Of a stretch of DNA of 32,731 nt, positions 31,046 to 32,731 are shown piece by piece. The stretch is taken from the NCBI GenBank assembly GCA_037719575.1, contig JBBJMF010000025.1:1-32731 (forward strand), read 5' to 3'. A model generated the notes under the pieces. The model saw nothing but the letters and a program-made list of their open reading frames with translations. It searched no databases and was not told where the DNA came from. How positions within the stretch are numbered: the first letter of the stretch is position 1; every line of letters starts with the position of its first letter. A program made the translations under genes and the position numbers. This stretch comes from JAWWPG01 sp037719575 (GTDB lineage: Bacteria; Actinomycetota; Actinomycetes; Propionibacteriales; Nocardioidaceae).

Positions 31046-31549
31046 GTGGACGAGGACGAGTTCGACGAGTTCTACCGGGCGTCGTTCGCGCGCGTGGTTG
31101 GCCAGGTGTGCGCGATGACCGGGAGCCTCACCGAGGCACAGGACTGTGTCCAGGAGGCGTTCGTGCGCGCGTGGCTGCACCGGTCCGCCCTGACAGCGAA
31201 CGCGCCCACGGGTCCGGAGGCCTGGGTGCGGACCGTCGCGTGGCGACTCGCGGTCAGCCGCTGGCGGCGAGCCTTGCGTGCCCTATCCCTGCACGATCGC
31301 TCCACCACGAGTGGCCGGGTTCGGGAACCGGGCATCGACCGGCCGGCCCTGGTGAGCGCACTCGCCCAGCTGCCCCCCGACCAGCGCCAGGCCCTCGTTC
31401 TCTACCACCTGTGCGACCTGAGCGTTGCCGACGTGGCCGCCGAGACCGCCGTACCGATCGGCACGGTCAAAGCGCGCCTCTCCCGAGGCCGGGCCACTCT
31501 CGGCGAACTGCTGAAGGACGAGTCCCAAGAGGTGGGTCACCATGACTGA
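31046..31549 (+). CDS. SigE-family ECF RNA polymerase sigma factor
   Basis: The 167-residue product has sigma region 2 (about 5-75; DEFYRASFARVVGQVCAMTGSLTEAQDCVQEAFVRAW and PEAWVRTVAWRLAVSRWRR) and region 4 (about 105-160; LPPDQRQALVLYHLCDLSVADVAAETAVPIGTVKARLSRGR with its helix-turn-helix). This is the SigE-type subfamily typical of Actinobacteria. The GTG at 31046 follows GGAAGG at nine bases. It overlaps the next gene by eight bases, an arrangement that usually pairs such a sigma factor with a membrane partner. A GCAACC/CGTATT promoter upstream suggests autoregulation. Confidence 0.93.
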   Translation: MDEDEFDEFYRASFARVVGQVCAMTGSLTEAQDCVQEAFVRAWLHRSALTANAPTGPEAWVRTVAWRLAVSRWRRALRALSLHDRSTTSGRVREPGIDRPALVSALAQLPPDQRQALVLYHLCDLSVADVAAETAVPIGTVKARLSRGRATLGELLKDESQEVGHHD

Positions 31550-32495
31550 TCCCTGGTCCGAGCTTGACGCCTACCGCGCCGACGTGACCCGGCTGGCCCG
31601 GCCGATCCCGCTCGCCGAGCTGCGTCGCCGGGCACGGCGCCGCCGCAGCCGACAGATCGCCGGCGTCGTGGGCGCCGTGGCACTCATCATCGGGAGTGTC
31701 GGTGTCGGAGTCGGGTACGGCGCGGGTCAGCGACGTGCCGAGCCCGGACCCGCGACCCAGCACACCACACCGCCGGGTCCGACGTCGACGCCCTTGACGC
31801 CGACGTCACCAACGACACCCCCCACGCCGTCGATACCCACCACGCCAACGGGGCGGACCGACCCAACCACGCCGACGACCTCGACGCTGACCGGCACGCC
31901 TGCCGGCCACGGTCGACGGTACGACGACATCCCGGCTGACTACCCGTGGCTGACCTTCGTCCAAGACCTGGGCGGGGACGGGTTCATCGAGGGGCCCGGC
32001 GAGCGGGTCGAGTTGCCCAAGCTGGACCCATGCGGCCGACGAACCTGGAATCCGCAACGCCTCGTCGCCCAGCTCACACTCTCCACCAATTTCCCCGAGT
32101 TCTCCCAGCGCCGCCAGATCGTGATCTTCCCGGATGCCGCGGCCGCACAGCGTGCCTTGGACGGAGTACGGTCGGCGTTCTCCAGGTGTCCCATCCACCG
32201 CTCTGGCCACGGCTTCGCCATCCGATACGTCGTCTCACCGCCAACCGCCGCTGGACCGACGACGCCCGCCGGTGGCGGGACCGACGCCTGGCTGGCGGTC
32301 TCGGCGCAACAGAGGTTCCAGGGAGCACCCGCGCTGGGGCTCGAGGAGATGCGCTGGGCTCGGCTCGCGAACACCGTCATCTACACGTACGACTACGGCG
32401 AGGCGCAGAGCGACTACCGACAGAAGGGTCGCCAGGTCGACCGGATGGTCTCGCGCATGCTGGACACCTGGTGCCGGCTCGCTGGCGGCTGCTAG
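31542..32495 (+). CDS. single-pass membrane protein paired with the sigma factor
   Basis: The 317-residue product has a short N-terminal cytoplasmic part (MTDPWSELDAYRADVTRLARPIPLAELRRRARRRR), one transmembrane segment at about 39-60 (IAGVVGAVALIIGSVGVGVGYG), a low-complexity Thr/Pro linker (about 75-118), and an outside domain of about 195 residues with four cysteines at most (DPCGRR, SRCPIH, DTWCRL, final GGC). The arginine run before the helix gives an inside N-terminus. Coupling to the sigma gene suggests regulation of it, or sensing at the surface; a classical zinc anti-sigma motif is not visible. The family of the outer domain is unrecognised. The last codons overlap the converging aldehyde dehydrogenase stop. 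Confidence 0.82.
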   Translation: MTDPWSELDAYRADVTRLARPIPLAELRRRARRRRSRQIAGVVGAVALIIGSVGVGVGYGAGQRRAEPGPATQHTTPPGPTSTPLTPTSPTTPPTPSIPTTPTGRTDPTTPTTSTLTGTPAGHGRRYDDIPADYPWLTFVQDLGGDGFIEGPGERVELPKLDPCGRRTWNPQRLVAQLTLSTNFPEFSQRRQIVIFPDAAAAQRALDGVRSAFSRCPIHRSGHGFAIRYVVSPPTAAGPTTPAGGGTDAWLAVSAQQRFQGAPALGLEEMRWARLANTVIYTYDYGEAQSDYRQKGRQVDRMVSRMLDTWCRLAGGC

Positions 32496-32731
32496 AGGTC
32501 GAGACCGGTGAGCACCATGACCCGCTCGTCGGTGAAGTCCTGCATCGCGTAGCGCACCCCCTCACGGCCCACCCCCGACTGCTTGACGCCGCCGTAGGGC
32601 ATCTGGTCGGCGCGGTAGCTGGGCACGTCCCCAATGACGACCCCGCCGACCTCGAGCTCGCGGTGGGCGGTGAAGGCAGTCTGGAGGTTGTGGGTGAAGA
32701 CGCCGGCCTGCAGCCCGTACGGCGAGTCGTT
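32492..32731 (-). CDS. aldehyde dehydrogenase, C-terminal part (cut by window edge)
   Basis: This is the last 79 residues of an aldehyde dehydrogenase superfamily enzyme: NDSPYGLQAGVFTHNL at the edge, then EVGGVVIGDVPSYRADQMPYG and the conserved PYGGVKQSGVGREGVRYAM motif, ending DFTDERVMVLTGLDL. The catalytic Cys and Glu lie outside the window, so substrate and cofactor cannot be judged. The TAG stop (32494-32492) shares bases with the TAG stop of the converging membrane protein gene through a CTAG palindrome. Confidence 0.95.
   Translation of the reverse strand, partial: NDSPYGLQAGVFTHNLQTAFTAHRELEVGGVVIGDVPSYRADQMPYGGVKQSGVGREGVRYAMQDFTDERVMVLTGLDL

Overview
The window is chromosomal DNA from a high-GC actinobacterium. 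The strongly GC-biased third codon positions, the GTG starts, the DUF4081/GNAT, DUF4439 and SigE-family proteins, and above all the gene order point there. The order dxr, site-2 protease, ispG, proS, rimP, nusA, ylxR, infB, rbfA, truB, ribF, rpsO, pnp, M16 peptidase is the conserved actinobacterial backbone also known from Mycobacterium and Streptomyces. A member of the Propionibacteriales (Nocardioides-like) is my best guess, but nothing in the window proves the genus. Almost all backbone genes are on the minus strand, so transcription runs from high to low coordinates.

Layout, in coordinate order. 1-3187: M16 peptidase (partial), pnp and rpsO, with a structured 363-base spacer between rpsO and pnp. 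3188-5467: an accessory island inserted between rpsO and ribF, with a possible small protein, a TetR regulator divergent from an SRPBCC protein across a perfect inverted-repeat operator, and a small secreted protein. 5549-11581: ribF, ptsI (enzyme I of the PTS), a RecQ-like helicase fused to a phosphoribosyltransferase-like domain (RqlH type), and truB. 11584-17048: the translation/transcription factor cluster rimP-nusA-ylxR-infB-rbfA. 17179-20756: a Tat/lipoprotein ferritin-like DUF4439 protein on the plus strand, then a coupled SDR and divergent QueA-like pair with its own palindromic promoter region, and a HAD hydrolase. 20814-24942: proS, a CapA-type lipoprotein, and a DUF4081-GNAT acetyltransferase on the plus strand. 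25029-30806: an MFS exporter, a GNAT, and the isoprenoid/protease operon dxr-rseP-ispG. 31046-32495: an ECF sigma factor of the SigE family coupled to a membrane protein with a Thr/Pro linker. 32492-32731: the C-terminus of an aldehyde dehydrogenase.

How the genes work together. RimP, NusA, YlxR, IF2, RbfA, TruB, S15 and PNPase cover 30S maturation, initiation, transcript elongation, tRNA modification and RNA decay. Dxr and IspG are two steps of the MEP isoprenoid pathway and share an operon with an intramembrane protease. Several junctions have 4-base start/stop overlaps (dxr/rseP, ispG/GNAT, SDR/queA-like), which indicates translational coupling.

The most interesting non-coding content is two families of palindromic intergenic repeats. 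Family 1 is a 13-base-arm palindrome at 8368-8414 and 20757-20804. Family 2 is an element of about 87 bases built around CAGATCTG, at 26461-26548 and 30872-30957. A 10-bp hairpin at 15028-15055 also buries the infB ribosome binding site. The most interesting protein system is the SDR plus QueA-like pair: the QueA homologue has lost most family signature motifs and probably has a different substrate. I saw no tRNA or rRNA genes, CRISPR array, transposase or prophage genes.
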